The notes under the pieces: generated by a model
Seen by the model: the letters and a program-made list of their open reading frames with translations, nothing else
What the model was told of the DNA's origin: nothing
The model's database searches: none
Part shown: positions 12,041-22,394 of the stretch, in pieces
Numbering within the stretch: the first letter of the stretch is position 1
Layout of the letters: each line of letters starts with the position of its first letter
Origin: Archilochus colubris
Lineage: Eukaryota > Chordata > Aves > Apodiformes > Trochilidae
DNA: 64,000 bases
NCBI GenBank assembly: GCA_023079485.1
Contig: CM041083.1
Span: forward strand, 151,298,552 to 151,362,551
Direction: 5' to 3'
Position numbers and translations under genes: made by a program

Positions 12041-14547
12041 ATAACCTCATTTGCTTTAGAGATAAACTAACATATATTCTTGTGCATAATGACAGAGCAC
12101 TGCACACTTCTCAGTCAGTCTTAAAAGGGAAACTGGTATACTGCAAACCATATACTCATAACACTGAAAGTTAAAAAGCTTCTAAACTATCCTCAAGGCA
12201 ACTTAATTACCTGCCAGAGGCCAGTATGTTAAAGATTTATTATAATAATGCTCCTGTTTTGGCATAGACAAAATTTTCTAACTGCCATAGTCAAGGCAAT
12301 AGTAAAACACCAAAAAGAAGACTTTACTATGGAATCATCTTTGGTAGAACATAATCTCTAAGGCCTAATCTGACATGAGGCACCCATACCTATATGTTGA
12401 GGCACCCATACCTAAAATGTGTAATTACTTTTGCTATAAAAAGGAAATTTTTTTCTTCATAAGAAAAACGTATTCTTTTCTTTGTAAAACTGAATATTCA
12501 CTTTGGCACTAGAACCAGAATAAAGGGTCTATAAGGCCATGACATAGTGGTTACATTTAGGAAGCACCATTTGAATTTACTTTTTTCCTCACTCAGATAC
12601 AGCTTTAGATATTTTGCAGGGATTTTGTCAACAACTGGATATAAATTAATAGAGAATGCTTGTCAAAGTAAATGAGAGGGGGGTAGGGGTAGATCCAGCA
12701 ACTTGCAGAAAGTCAGTGTGACTCCTTAACTCTCCATCAGGACAAGGCACATCCCAGTTGCTCTCTACTCACTGCCAACAGCAGCTGTCTGACTGTGCAG
12801 TTCAGCATCTCCACAGACAAGATGATTGCTGGATACCTCTGGGTACAGCAGCATTAATCCATTTTCATCAGTCACAAATCACACTTCTCCACTGCAGTTC
12901 AGAGTTCAAATCAGGACTGAGCCTGCCAAGGCAGCTAGAAATTGTTCTTTGAACTACAGCTGGTCTCCCTCTTCCTTTCATGAAGGCATCCCACACACAC
13001 CATGGAGTGGTCCTCACAATTTGCTAACTTTTTGTGTCTGTTGAGCAGGGGGTTAAAAGCCTGCAAACATTTATTTTTCAGTGGATACAACAAAGATACT
13101 GCAAATGAAATTCAGCCATTGCTTAAAGCATACCAAGGAGCAAACATACTTTTTCCTTCAGATGTTCCTGATTATTTTTTTTCAGAGTTTATACAGAGGT
13201 TTAACTCTTAAACAGAAAACAAAATCATGTGGAAAGCTAAATATTTCTTTATGTGCATGGCAAATCCCAGTATCTGACATATTTCTCAGGTGCAATAATA
13301 CGAGTTCATTTATATGCTTAAAAAAAAATCCATATGGAACTTCTAAGTCTCAGCAATATCTATCCAATCTATACCTACTTCATTTAATCCCAAACATTCT
13401 TTAGAAACACTGTGAAGTGAGAAGAAAGTAATTTAACCATAAATTAACCAATGGTTTTCATTGAATAAAAAAATGGAGGGAAAAAAAAAGAAGATGTAGT
13501 AATCAAAGTACTTCTTTACTTTTTTTGAACTTTGTTTTTAAAGCTTTATTCTGCTGCATAAGCCCAATGCAATAATAAAGACTAATTTCCTGTAGCAATC
13601 ATCTTCAAAGGGAACTAAAATGAATGCATATATTCTGGAGTCATAATGATAAAAAAGGTTCAAACAATCCCCAGTATTTCAAATAATGTTAACTAATGAT
13701 ACCCAAGATGGGGTTTACTCTTATTTCTAGCTATCCACTTCAGACTAACATAAAATATGCTACTTCCAAGTGTTGCTACCCTTGTGCAAATTATTTATAT
13801 CAATATGATTACTATCTTCGGTGAAAGGCTTAATATCAACATATACGTTATTTCTGGTAATGTTTCCATTTATATTAAAAAAAAAGAAACTGTAAGATCA
13901 GCAACAACTGCCTCAACTAAATCAAAATTCTTCCCCCAAGCCAAATACAAACATTCTCATTTATTGAAGTTACACATATCTTTCATAGCAAAAACTGAGC
14001 CACTCAGCTTCATTTCTAAAATTGTCCTTATCAGTTTTGCTGACTGTCTTTACACAGGGCTTGTGGATACTTTGAAGGGATCACTTCTGAAAGAACCTGA
14101 TCCTTTGAAAAGGTAAAGAAAAATGAAAATAATAAAATAGCAATTTATAAAATATCAAATATTCAAATCATCTATGTATTTATGACATATCTGTACATAT
14201 ATATATATGACAGACTAAAAATATTCCAGTTAGGTTAATGCTATGTTTTGGACACAATGATTTCCCTTTACAGCTGAGGAGATAAAAATAAAAATAAAAT
14301 GTATTTCTTATCACTGGACCAAATCTTTTTTATTTGGGATTATTGTGACTCTAACAAAGTAATGCAACAATGTCTTTGGAAAATCTTTACTGATGGATCT
14401 TAATAAAGTGCATAAGAAAAGAAACCTTTCCAGTTCTGAGAGACATAAGAAAACATGCTCATTTGCCACATCTCCCAAATAACAATACGGAAGACTACAG
14501 CTAGGCCTGAAGAAATGCAGTTTTAAAAGTTCTACGGGAGTAATCTA
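12041..14547. other. AT-rich spacer, no gene seen
   Basis: No gene or named transposon is seen. At 12376-12414 the 17-bp word TGAGGCACCCATACCTA occurs twice with a 22-bp period. A short (TA)n run lies at 14195-14209. Open frames up to 119 codons (13757-14116, plus) translate to AT-rich-biased sequence (Ile, Lys, Asn, Ser) and are not credible genes. Confidence 0.6.
12376..12414. repeat. 22-bp tandem duplication
   Basis: TGAGGCACCCATACCTA is present twice, separated by TATGT. Both copies are identical, so this is a small replication-slippage duplication. Confidence 0.85.
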
Positions 14548-14600
14548 TGTATTTATTTATTTACTATTTATTTATTTATTATGTATTTATTTTATTATTT
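14548..14600. repeat. (ATTT)n tetranucleotide microsatellite
   Basis: An imperfect run of ATTT units with interruptions (ACT, ATGT). It is the sort of microsatellite common in AT-rich vertebrate introns and spacers. Confidence 0.9.
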
Positions 14601-16319
14601 GACACTCTGAAAAATTAAATGGGTGCTCATCCCAAAGATTTGTTTTTGAAATAGGGTCAGAGGCAAAAGAAAGAATAAGGCAATAGTCTATGGTAACATC
14701 TGAAAAACCATAAGCAATAAAATAGGGTGTTATCCAGGCACCATAGGCTTTGGACAGGCTGACACAAAGCTTACAGATAAGACACAGAACTTCTGGGAGC
14801 ACACATCCTTGCTGGATCATAAGACCTAGAAGCTGGAAGCCAGGCAGAGAGCATAGGACATCTCAAAAAGATCTGATGTCTGGGACAGCCAAGATGAGCC
14901 CCAAATGGTTCAAAACATGTTGAAAAACAACACACAAAAAGCTGCTGTAGGACAATTGCAATGAGCAATTGTGAATCTACACAAGCCTGTCTTGCAGTTT
15001 TCTCCAGAATTTGCAGAGGAGAAATTTTGTTTAAACCACTCACAGAGCATGGCATCACTTGGGGAAACTTTCTAAATAAATGTACAGACAACCATAATGC
15101 TACATGAACTTGGAGAGCCAAATAAAGTTACTTACATAAAATAATTACACAACTACAATGCATAACTCCTAAATGGATTAAAAGGGGGGGTCAAATATAA
15201 TACCCAAAATAAGTCTGGAAACCCAGCAGCATGTTCAAAAGGGTTTGGGGTTTCTAATGGATCACTTCTATATGTGATTTCTCATTAGCTGTACACGACA
15301 CCACTGCAGGAGAAAATCAGTACCACTTTGGACCTATTAACAAACTAAGATTTTATGGAATAAGTTACTTTCTTCTACTTAGCCTTAGTGGACTATCAAC
15401 AGAGAACCATTAGTGTTTTGGGACAAGTTAGTCCAGACAAACTGGAGAGCTCAAATGAAAACAAGAAGATACTAAAAGACCAAAACATATAATTTAAACA
15501 TAGGAAAGCTAAAAGGAGCCCACAAGGTGCAGCCAAAAGAAGAGGCAACAGGAATGGGGCAGGGGGTTGACTAGAGCAGGCAGAAGCTGGAGTAGAAAGC
15601 ATGGCAATCAGTTGTCCCTTGTGGCCATGGCAGATGAGAGATTATATTCATCTGCAGCAAAGAAGATTTATGGCTGATCTCAGGAAAAGCCACCTCTCTT
15701 TACAAAGAGAATATACACCAGCATCTGTCACATGAGGATGCACTTGATCCCATTTTCAGTATAGGTGATTGATTAGATGATCTCTTCAAGTCAATTTGAG
15801 TTTCACATTTCCATGATTTAGTGGCCTCAGATGTCTGAGAAACTTCTGAGTTGTGATGTGAACATTTGCTTATGAAAAACTACTTCTAGTGCAAATAAGC
15901 TGCAACATCAAATTCTAGGGTATCAGTTAATAGGTACCAATAATGTGACATCCCTGAATTAGGAATGTACAGCTTATTTTTCTTTACCCCATTTCTAATC
16001 CTCTGAACCATCCAGCCTTACCTCTGGCTGGATGTATCAAAGAAGGATTTCTGTTGACAAACACTGTCAGTACTGTCAGCATAAACACTCAACATATAAT
16101 TTTAAAAAATAACACCACTACAAAGTTTATTATGCAAGGCTGTGTTACCTCATTGTTAGAGCTGCATGTAATTTTGATGTGCTTTATCTTCTCTGTTCAT
16201 CATTATGATATGGTGTTTTTTTCAATGCCGATTTTCTACAGAAGTAACTAAAGTTTTTGAAAAGTATCACACATAAACCATACATTTTCCTCTTCCAAAT
16301 GCATTCTTCTAAGAAAAAG
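14601..16319. other. spacer, one possible CR1 tail relic
   Basis: Mostly unique-looking DNA. Minus-strand frames of 77 and 116 codons (14587-15121) resemble nothing known. Around 15740-15825 the order TTGATTAGATGATCTCTTCAAG, then TTTGAG, then TTCCATGATTTA weakly resembles a degraded CR1 3' end on the plus strand, but too little matches to call it. Confidence 0.5.
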
Positions 16320-16415
16320 GAGATGGGGGATCTACAGCAATGTAGTTCTCTGAATTTAGCAGGAGCAGAGATGGGGGATCTACAGCAATGTAGTTCTCTG
16401 AATTTAGCAGGAGCA
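16320..16415 (+). repeat. perfect 48-bp tandem duplication
   Basis: The unit runs from GAGATGGGGGATCTACAGCA to AATTTAGCAGGAGCA and is present twice without a mismatch (16320-16367 and 16368-16415). The unit is 16 codons long, so in the open frame 16257-16451 it repeats the peptide EMGDLQQCSSLNLAGA. That frame is only 64 codons and otherwise unremarkable, so coding function is not supported. Perfect identity points to a recent duplication that is probably polymorphic in copy number. Confidence 0.95.
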
Positions 16416-16805
16416 GTGACTGAGGTCAGTGGCTGGAGAAGACATTTTTAGGAGTTACTGGCCTAACTGATTTGACAAACAAGAATGGAGTAGCTTGAAA
16501 GAAAGGCACACAGCCTTTTGAAGGCCAAGTCGTGCACAAAATAATCTAACTCAATGATAAGGCAAGTGTATGGGCTTTCACAAGTGGCACTGAACTAGGG
16601 AGCTGCATAATACAGAGTCTGACACAGACATGCAGGCAGTTTCTGTTCCCAGTCCTCAAAGTCGATTTCCTAGTCCCTTTTTGATAGGTATCAACTAAAC
16701 GGACTCTCTTCTCCTTTATCTTTGGGGTCAAGTATGTTTTTAACTCCTCTTTTGATGTGTGATCTCAGAAGAGAAATAGTAATTGGAAAAAAAACCCTGC
16801 TAAGA

Positions 16806-16842
16806 TTTTTTTTTTTTTCTCTCTCTCACACACACAGACACA
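16806..16842. repeat. poly-T / (CT)n / (CA)n compound microsatellite
   Basis: Thirteen T are followed by four CT units and then CA units with one interruption. The tract lies about 55 bp upstream of the candidate splice acceptor at 16897. Confidence 0.85.
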
Positions 16843-16897
16843 TGAAGGGAATTCATACTGTTTCTGTGTTGCCTGGACTACCTTTTTTTCTTTCCAG

Positions 16898-17015
16898 GAA
16901 TTGCTGCTGGCCACCACACCAGCCCCCACCTGGCACTGGTGCCAGCACTACCTCTGCCTGGCTCTCCCCAGAGCAGAGACACTCACTGGTCCAGACAACA
17001 CTCTTCTACCAGTGG
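16898..17015 (+). other. candidate exon (118 bp) between splice-like signals
   Basis: The segment is preceded by a strong acceptor-like sequence (CTACCTTTTTTTCTTTCCAG) and followed by a donor-like sequence (AGTGG then GTGAGC). It is much richer in G and C than the flanks. All three forward frames are open across it; frame 1 begins ELLLATTPAPTWHW, frame 2 begins NCCWPPHQPPPGTG. None resembles a protein I know. The low-CpG, GC-rich composition between canonical signals is what an internal exon of a coding or long non-coding transcript would look like. Chance is still quite possible, as no neighbouring exon is identified within the window. Confidence 0.25.
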
Positions 17016-18619
17016 GTGAGCACATATCCTCTGCAATAAGCTATGTTTAATTCTGAATTTCAGTCCCATATGGAAAGGAGAGTATGTAATTTTACTGCCC
17101 ACTGCCAACAGCTAATTGCACAAATATACATGCAAAGCATACGTACCCGCAAGTAAAATCTGTTAAAAGATGCCTGGTTTATTGCTATTTCACAAAATAT
17201 TTGGAGAATTAGAGCAATGAGTATAAAACAAATGATAAATTTTCATCGTATCAGGCAAAATTAAGCTTTGCTTATGAGTGTATTTGTCATCTTCTTTCAC
17301 AAAAGACTATTCATTTCAGTAAAATTGCCCAAGAAGTAAGGCAGCATTCACCCAAAGCAGATGAAGTATTCAGTTGCTAATAAAATCAGCCAGCTTTTAT
17401 CAATGAGATCAAATGCCCCTTTCCTTCCTTGAACCAATTAATTGCTGGGCCATATAAAACAAGATCCATGCTAGAAACCTTCATACAGACCAAGGGACAG
17501 AATGTATAGATACATACAAATGATTATCAGGAAGCCCATCTGACTCAAAACACCCAGTGAACTAAAAAATGTTGTCTTTTATTATTGTTGGGGGAGAGTG
17601 TGACAATGATTCCTAAATATGATCCCTAAGCAATATTTTTTTCATTCACTAGTCCATATTGCATAAAGAAAATATTATTTATATACTCTTCATTGATGTC
17701 ATAATCAAGAAAGAAAATTCAAACTAAACTTGAATCTAATATTCTATTAAATGTCCTTTATCAGAGGAGCCAAACTCTTAATTTCAGTTCCCATGCAGTT
17801 CTGCGGCTGAATATTTTTATTTCTAATCAACATTTAGGCAACTTTCTGCTTAGCAGTTATAATTATTCAACAACGATTTCTAGGTAAACAATATTGATAA
17901 AAATGGGTATTTTACATAAACTAGAATAAATGTTCATTTTGCAACTTAGCTAATGCAGTAAATGTATCCTACTTATCATTTCCTCTTCCTTGATCTTTAT
18001 CTTATTCATAGTTTAGTAATCTCAAAAAATACGTTTTTAATCTTTTAGCATAATGATACATTATACTCTCAGATGGAACTAAACTTACTCTTCCACAATA
18101 TATAAAATCACACAAACCCAAATAAAATACACAATAAAGGGTCTGAATAATCTCTGAAAGCTACTTTCATAACGTATTGGTTTGGATTTTACATATTCTA
18201 CACAAATATTACCCCCCCCCCAAAGTATATATTATAATACAGTTATTACAGAATACAGTTATTACAGCCAACAGAATGTCACACTGATCATATGAAACCA
18301 CATTACTAGAGACCATTATTCACCTGATGGACTTTCTTTTGCTGCATCATAATTCTACACTTTTATGGTAAACATAAACTTAATAATCAATTTTCTCCTG
18401 TACAGCTTCCTCATTGTGGCTATTATTGACTATTTCAAAGTTTGTATGTCAGAAAGGACCAGTTAGTCACAATTTGGATTTATATCGACTTCTAAGGGAT
18501 TTCAAATCTGTGTAGGTTTTTTTCTGGTCTTTCACTTGAGCAGAAAACTTCTCAGGGATATATAATAACTGTTTCCTGGGCTAACTGGATCCTAGATTAT
18601 ATATAGAGAGATATAGTAC
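17016..18619. other. AT-rich spacer, no gene seen
   Basis: No transposon or exon is recognised. It holds a C10 run (18212-18221) and a 16-bp perfect tandem duplication (18236-18267). The rest is unique-looking. Confidence 0.6.
18236..18267. repeat. perfect 16-bp tandem duplication
   Basis: AATACAGTTATTACAG occurs twice, back to back and identical. It lies shortly after a C10 homopolymer (18212-18221). Confidence 0.9.
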
Positions 18620-18702
18620 CCTGCTCTGGCAGGAACAGCTGGACTAGATGCTCTTTTGAGGTCCCTTCGAACCCTTAACTTTCTATGATTCTATGATATA
18701 GG
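18620..18702 (+). mobile_element. CR1: CR1 LINE 3' tail fragment
   Basis: Only the extreme 3' end is present: CCCTGCTCTGGCAGGAACAG, CTGGACTAGATGCTCTTTTG, AGGTCCCTTCGAACCC, then TTTCTATGATTCTATGATA. It is a plus-strand insertion truncated to less than 100 bp. Confidence 0.9.
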
Positions 18703-18821
18703 CCTGTTGAAGATCTTTAGTGTCATGTCTGTCACTTTGGAAAAAAAATCACTTAAACTTTCTATACTTCTGCTGATTTTATTTAAAATTAGACAATAAT
18801 ATTTCTACCCATCCAGTAGTG

Positions 18822-18847
18822 CTTTTTCCTTTTTATAAAGGAAAAAG
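18822..18847. repeat. short perfect inverted repeat
   Basis: CTTTTTCCTTT is followed by the loop TTAT and its exact reverse complement AAAGGAAAAAG. This gives an 11-bp stem with a 4-nt loop. Confidence 0.9.
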
Positions 18848-18977
18848 TGCTATTAGATTTTGTTATTAATTATTCTGTTACAGTTCATGTAATTGCCAGT
18901 TTACAGTAAATAATTGTTAATGAAAGTAATAGTGGCTTAGAAAATGGTAACATTCATCAGCAATAAAGGCAACATGC

Positions 18978-19013
18978 AAAAGAAGGGAGGGAAGGAGGGA
19001 GGAAGGAAGGGAG
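18978..19013. repeat. GGAA/GGGA purine tract
   Basis: Thirty-six consecutive purines, with four GGG runs spaced by A and GGAA units. It could form triplex (H-DNA) or an imperfect G-quadruplex, since one loop is longer than usual. It is a simple repeat with no gene context. Confidence 0.85.
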
Positions 19014-19501
19014 TTGTGCGAGGATACCACAAATGAGGAGATGTCTAGGAGTTGTAGACATCCGTGTGCTAAAGGTACTACTATGAAGGAAAACATGGTG
19101 GCCAGGGCAAGCCAAGTGCCACAGCAGTTCCATAAGAAGCAGAGGCAGAAGTAGCATGTCTTCACTATCACAGTTTGCAACTGTAACAACCTGCCTGGTG
19201 AGAATGGCAATGAAGAACTAATATTTATCAGCTAGGGCACATAACTGAGCTTCAGATTCAAGGCAGTATGACCATGTGCTGTTACACACTCTCATATGAT
19301 GCTACAAATTCATATTGGGTCAGCTTGGGTAACACAGGCTTGAGGAGACCATGCTTCCACATTTCAGTGTGGGAAACAACCATTTTCTAACTTTGTGAAA
19401 GCATCCTTGATGTTGCCCTTGAAAGCAGTCTCAGTCTTTTCAACAAGTGGTAGGACAGTATCAGTTCATAGCACTGTTTTTTATAGGATCAGTATTACAG
19501 G

Positions 19502-20344
19502 ATGTCCTGGTTTGAGCCAGAACAGATCCAATTTTCTTTGTAGTAATTTACTTTTCAACTAAGTCTCTTCTAAGTAACTGCACTTGCTAAAAATAACAAC
19601 ATGTTTTTCAGTCAATATCTTCTTATAGGACTGATAACACTCTGTGTTGATAGCTACTCCTGAAAAATGGTATACAGGACCACGACACAGGTCTACAAAG
19701 ATCAATTGGAGCAACTTGGGATTCTCCTGAAAATATTGGACCGGATGGTTTTATGAAGTCCCTTCCAGCTTTGGCTGCTGCATGCTTCCATGATTCTAAA
19801 AAGACAAAATCAAACATGAACCATCAAGTTGAGGTTTGGACTAGATCCTTTCACTCCTTCCCAACCAAGAACCTAGTCAGCTGCCAATGAGAAGGCCAGA
19901 TAATGTCAAAAGGAAGAAGGAAAACTCAACCCCCATCTATTATCCCTTTTACAAAAACGTATCACAGTTTGACCAGAAAACAAGTGCTTCTGTCAGCACC
20001 ACAACCATTTTGCTTCACTTGGAAATAGCTCCGGAAAGATGAGTAACTCTGTATGATTTGGATACCAAAGCAGGCCTTGCCTCAGAAGTCATGCTACCAC
20101 TATCTCCATTACACAGAAAAGCCTCTTTCCATTGAGCAAGACTTAACTGAAATATGCAGCTAGTTCTGATGAGTCAAGGTGCAACAAAACAATTTCAAAG
20201 TGCTGGAGTACAGAGGAATCTTCCTGACAAGCTGGATGGCCTCTGGTTCACACCCTGTTTATCCTGGACAGTCAGGAAGGCCTGGGAGAAGCTATGCTTT
20301 TTTTTTTTTATTGCAGCAGGGGTTCTGATTATTCTTGATAACTA
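19502..20344 (+). mobile_element. ERVL-like LTR or ERV fragment, plus strand
   Basis: The block begins TGTCCTGGTTTGAGCCAGAA, followed by CAATTTTCTTTGTAGTAATT. This is close to the opening of avian ERVL-type LTRs as I recall them (TGTCCTGGTTTGGGCCAGGA, then TTAATTTT). The following ~800 bp keep a more even base composition than the flanks (for example CTGCTGCATGCTTCCATGAT and GCTGGATGGCCTCTGGTTCA). I see no gag, pol or env frame, so it would be a solo LTR or a remnant. The 5' edge is the firm part; the 3' edge is a guess based on where the composition returns to AT-rich. Some of it (19735-19800) also resembles a degraded CR1 tail. Confidence 0.45.
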
Positions 20345-22019
20345 GAAATACTCTATAAACAGCATCTGATCATTAATATATGCAAGGTCATACCGACCTG
20401 GAATGCATTTTGAAAATTGGTGTTCTTGGAGACTGCCAACTCAGAACACAAAAAAAATCTGAATGACTTGCTAAAGTTATTGCAAATTATTGTATATGTC
20501 TAATAAACCAAACTTACTTGACTTGTGTCAAGTTATACTTGACACAAGGCCTTAAGTTTTCAGAAGATGCAAACAATAAACTTTGTTGATTTGAATACAC
20601 TCATATTGTATTTAAATCAATATATAAGATTTGAAAAAGGGGAGCTTGTAATATTTTATATGTCCTAAAACATAGCTTGGACCTTGGTCTAATTCCCTAA
20701 ATACACATAGTCTATAATAACTACTGCTTCTGTGTCACTAGAACATTTCCATTTAATTTAATACTATCTTCCTTTGGCATTCCACTCATACATATTTTAC
20801 CTAGTAGGCTTACATTGGAACTAAAATATTACTACTTTAAATTATTCTGTCATTAAATGCAGAATCTGTTCAATTCAATCAAGACTCCCTTAAACAAGCT
20901 GAAAACTGATTTCCAGAAGCACTCATCTTTAAATAGAATTTTTAGTTACAAGAAAAATATATCCTTAAATGATGCCAAAAATGCATGTTATGTATGTGTA
21001 TTTGCCTCTATTTATGCAAAATATGAGTTAACATTAATGAAGTGTTGTGTTTTCATCAGTGTAAAATGGCAGATGTTCCAAATGGGAATTTATCTGTCCT
21101 GATGTTTCTACCACAAAAGTAGTACCTCCAAGGAATTCATCATAGACCTTTTTTCACTCATTGGAGAGAAGTAAGCTCTTCATCCTAATGCTGATCAGAT
21201 TAACAGTGTTTGAGAAGTGTTTACTTCTTTCCATTAAATGGCATTTAATTAATCTCTTATTTGTCCACTATGTGGACATCTGAAGTCAGAAGAAGAGGTT
21301 TTTTTAAGTCCCTGCTATTTTGTCACAACTGCAGCTTACCCAAAGCAAGGTGAGCTTCTGAGCAAAGTGTATTTCTGAAGAGCAGTTTAATCACTAACAC
21401 AGTGTGCATATTTTCAAAGACAGAATTAAAAGTTTAACCCACTTATTAAGCTACAAAAAGAAAGAAATCAGGCCTTCAGTTTACTTCTAGTCTCCAAAGG
21501 ATTTTTATCTTCATTAAAAAGTTTTATATTACCTAAGGATTTTAGGAGCTTTCATTGCAAGCTTTACAGTGTGGAACATAAGAGGGCAAACAAGGGTATT
21601 CACCAAACAACAGTTAATGTACTTAGATTTCATGGGGAAAATGGGGAAAAAAACTGAAAAACCCCACCACAAAACCAAGAAGCAGTGAATCAGCAAGAAT
21701 CAAATCCAGAAAACCAATTGAACAGAACAGTTGTCCTTTGTTAAGGAGACATAGGAATTGCCCTCACTGGGACACAATTCAGATGGACCAGTATGAAGAT
21801 GAAGTGATAATTCACTGACACCTTTTGTTAACAGGGAAAAGAGCAAGTTGTATTCTTGTGACTTGTGTCTTGTGACCCTTCGTGCATTAAAAGGCTTCCT
21901 CTGGGAAGTCCAGGGATTCTCTGCTGTATTTTTTTTTTTTTAAAGTAAGAATACTAAGTCATAACAATAATTAATTTCAAAATATTGTCTTTGGAGAGCT
22001 TCCTGTGAAACATAAGCAG
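20345..22019. other. AT-rich spacer with a hairpin, no gene seen
   Basis: No gene or named repeat apart from the perfect hairpin at 20522-20548. The 81-codon frame at 20857-21102 is Lys/Asn/Ile-rich and unremarkable. A T12 run lies near 21930. Confidence 0.6.
20522..20548. repeat. perfect 12-bp hairpin
   Basis: CTTGTGTCAAGT, the loop TAT, then ACTTGACACAAG, an exact reverse complement. Part of the arm (ACTTG) is echoed just upstream. Possible cruciform or palindrome formed by a templated mutation event. Confidence 0.9.
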
Positions 22020-22394
22020 TATGGAAGTGGAGGAAGCAGTGGAGGAAGCGTAGTGAATAAACGGGATGAATTGGTTGTTGCGGGAGGAGCCATTATTGCT
22101 CCTGATGCTCGACGAGCTGCTGGTCTCTTCCAGGACTCCAGCCACCACACAGCGCTTCCAGGGTAGAAGTGTAGTGGGAAGAGCCTTTCTTGCCCCAGTG
22201 GCTCGATGAGCTGCTGGCCTCTCCATGCCTCATACCAGAGTGAGCTTGGGTCTTCCTCTGTGGGTGTGTGTCCCACCTTTATTGGCCCCCTGGCCTTGCT
22301 CATGCCCAATAGGGGCCTGCCCTAATCAGGCACAGGTGGACTCACCCCCACTCACTGGCAATTCGAGGCACCTGATTTATCTTATTTCTCTACA
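22020..22394 (-). mobile_element. GC-rich LTR-like block with internal duplication
   Basis: Read on the minus strand, a unit begins TGTAGAGAAATAAG at 22394 and a matching CTTCCCACTACA ends at 22170, giving TG...CA-type ends inside a 5-bp inverted repeat (TGTAG/CTACA). It carries CCAATAAAGG, a polyadenylation-signal-like site, near its middle. Beyond 22170 a diverged second copy of ~60 bp follows: CCAGCAGCTCATCGAGC is repeated as CCAGCAGCTCGTCGAGC, and AAGGCTCTTCCC as ATGGCTCCTCCC. No target-site duplication or tRNA-primer site is seen. An ERVK-like solo LTR is the best guess; a non-coding exon or unclassified repeat is possible. The 90- and 110-codon minus frames here are by-products. Confidence 0.4.

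Larger units (their letters stand above)
18703..19501. other. spacer with hairpin and purine tract
   Basis: No gene is seen. The stretch holds an 11-bp perfect hairpin (18822-18847) and a GGAA/GGGA purine tract (18978-19013). Minus-strand frames at 18917-19210 are shadows of that tract and its flank (runs of Leu, Pro and Ser). Confidence 0.55.

Noticed and set aside
15740..15825. Degraded plus-strand CR1 tail
   Set aside because: Only a loose match to the GATGATCT...TTCCATGATT layout; too short to support.
21954..22309. Two overlapping minus-strand frames of 90 and 110 codons
   Set aside because: They lie in different phases over the GC-rich repeat-like block; low stop density there explains both.
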